Assembly: GCA_002305235.1 (NCBI GenBank)
Contig: DBQL01000081.1
Span: 1 to 5,726 of the forward strand
DNA length: 5,726 nt
Source: Prevotella sp. UBA1395
Lineage (GTDB): Bacteria; Bacteroidota; Bacteroidia; Bacteroidales; Bacteroidaceae
Direction: 5' to 3'
Under the pieces are notes generated by a model. The model made no database searches. It worked only from the letters and a program-made list of their open reading frames with translations, and was not told where the DNA came from. Made by a program: the position numbers and the translations under genes. Shown in pieces: positions 5,724 through 5,726 of this stretch; position 1 is the first letter of the stretch; each line of letters begins with the position of its first letter.

Positions 5724-5726
5724 CCC

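Larger units (their letters stand above)
5261..5726. other. Non-coding divergent intergenic region
   Basis: No gene is supported on either strand. From left to right it holds about 100 bases with no recognisable features, the ATCG-phased repeats and palindrome (5367-5500), a short A/T-rich stretch (5518-5535), a very G+C-rich stretch (5537-5640) with GGCGGCGGGCGGCGG at 5612-5626, and an A/T-rich end with a plus-strand promoter box. Open frames here cross the repeats and resemble no protein. Confidence 0.6.

Overview
The window looks like a chromosomal piece of a Bacteroidales bacterium, most likely Prevotellaceae or a close relative. Three things point there. The proteins read like the Bacteroidales versions of their families. 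The main promoter matches the Bacteroidota consensus (TTTG, 19 bases, TAnnTTTG). Two of the three genes have no Shine-Dalgarno sequence. The species cannot be named from this sequence alone.

Layout. All three genes lie on the minus strand and read right to left: an amylo-alpha-1,6-glucosidase-type glycogen debranching enzyme (5142-3199), a GT4/GT5-like retaining glycosyltransferase related to glycogen synthases (3183-1924), and a GH57 alpha-amylase-like protein (1741-236). The first two are 15 bases apart and look translationally coupled. The third follows a 182-base spacer that carries a 21-base direct repeat next to its start codon. A strong stem-loop terminator (154-202) closes the operon. 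A consensus promoter at 5230-5260 opens it, with a leader of about 80 bases. Bases 1-153 hold no gene I can support.

The right-hand 580 bases hold no gene. They contain the oddest DNA here: a 22-base unit repeated three times head to tail (5403-5468), running into a perfect 51-base palindrome (5450-5500, two 25-base arms around one base). A TATCTTTG box at 5716-5723 suggests a divergent plus-strand gene beginning just outside the window, so the palindrome sits between divergent promoters and not behind a gene.

How the genes work together. A debranching enzyme plus a glucan-type glycosyltransferase indicates turnover of intracellular glycogen or a similar alpha-glucan. The third protein keeps the GH57 fold signature but has lost both catalytic residues (nucleophile Glu to Ser146, acid/base Asp to Glu242). 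It has gained a clear coiled coil and a basic tail. It is therefore better read as a non-catalytic partner, perhaps glucan-binding or scaffolding, than as an amylase.
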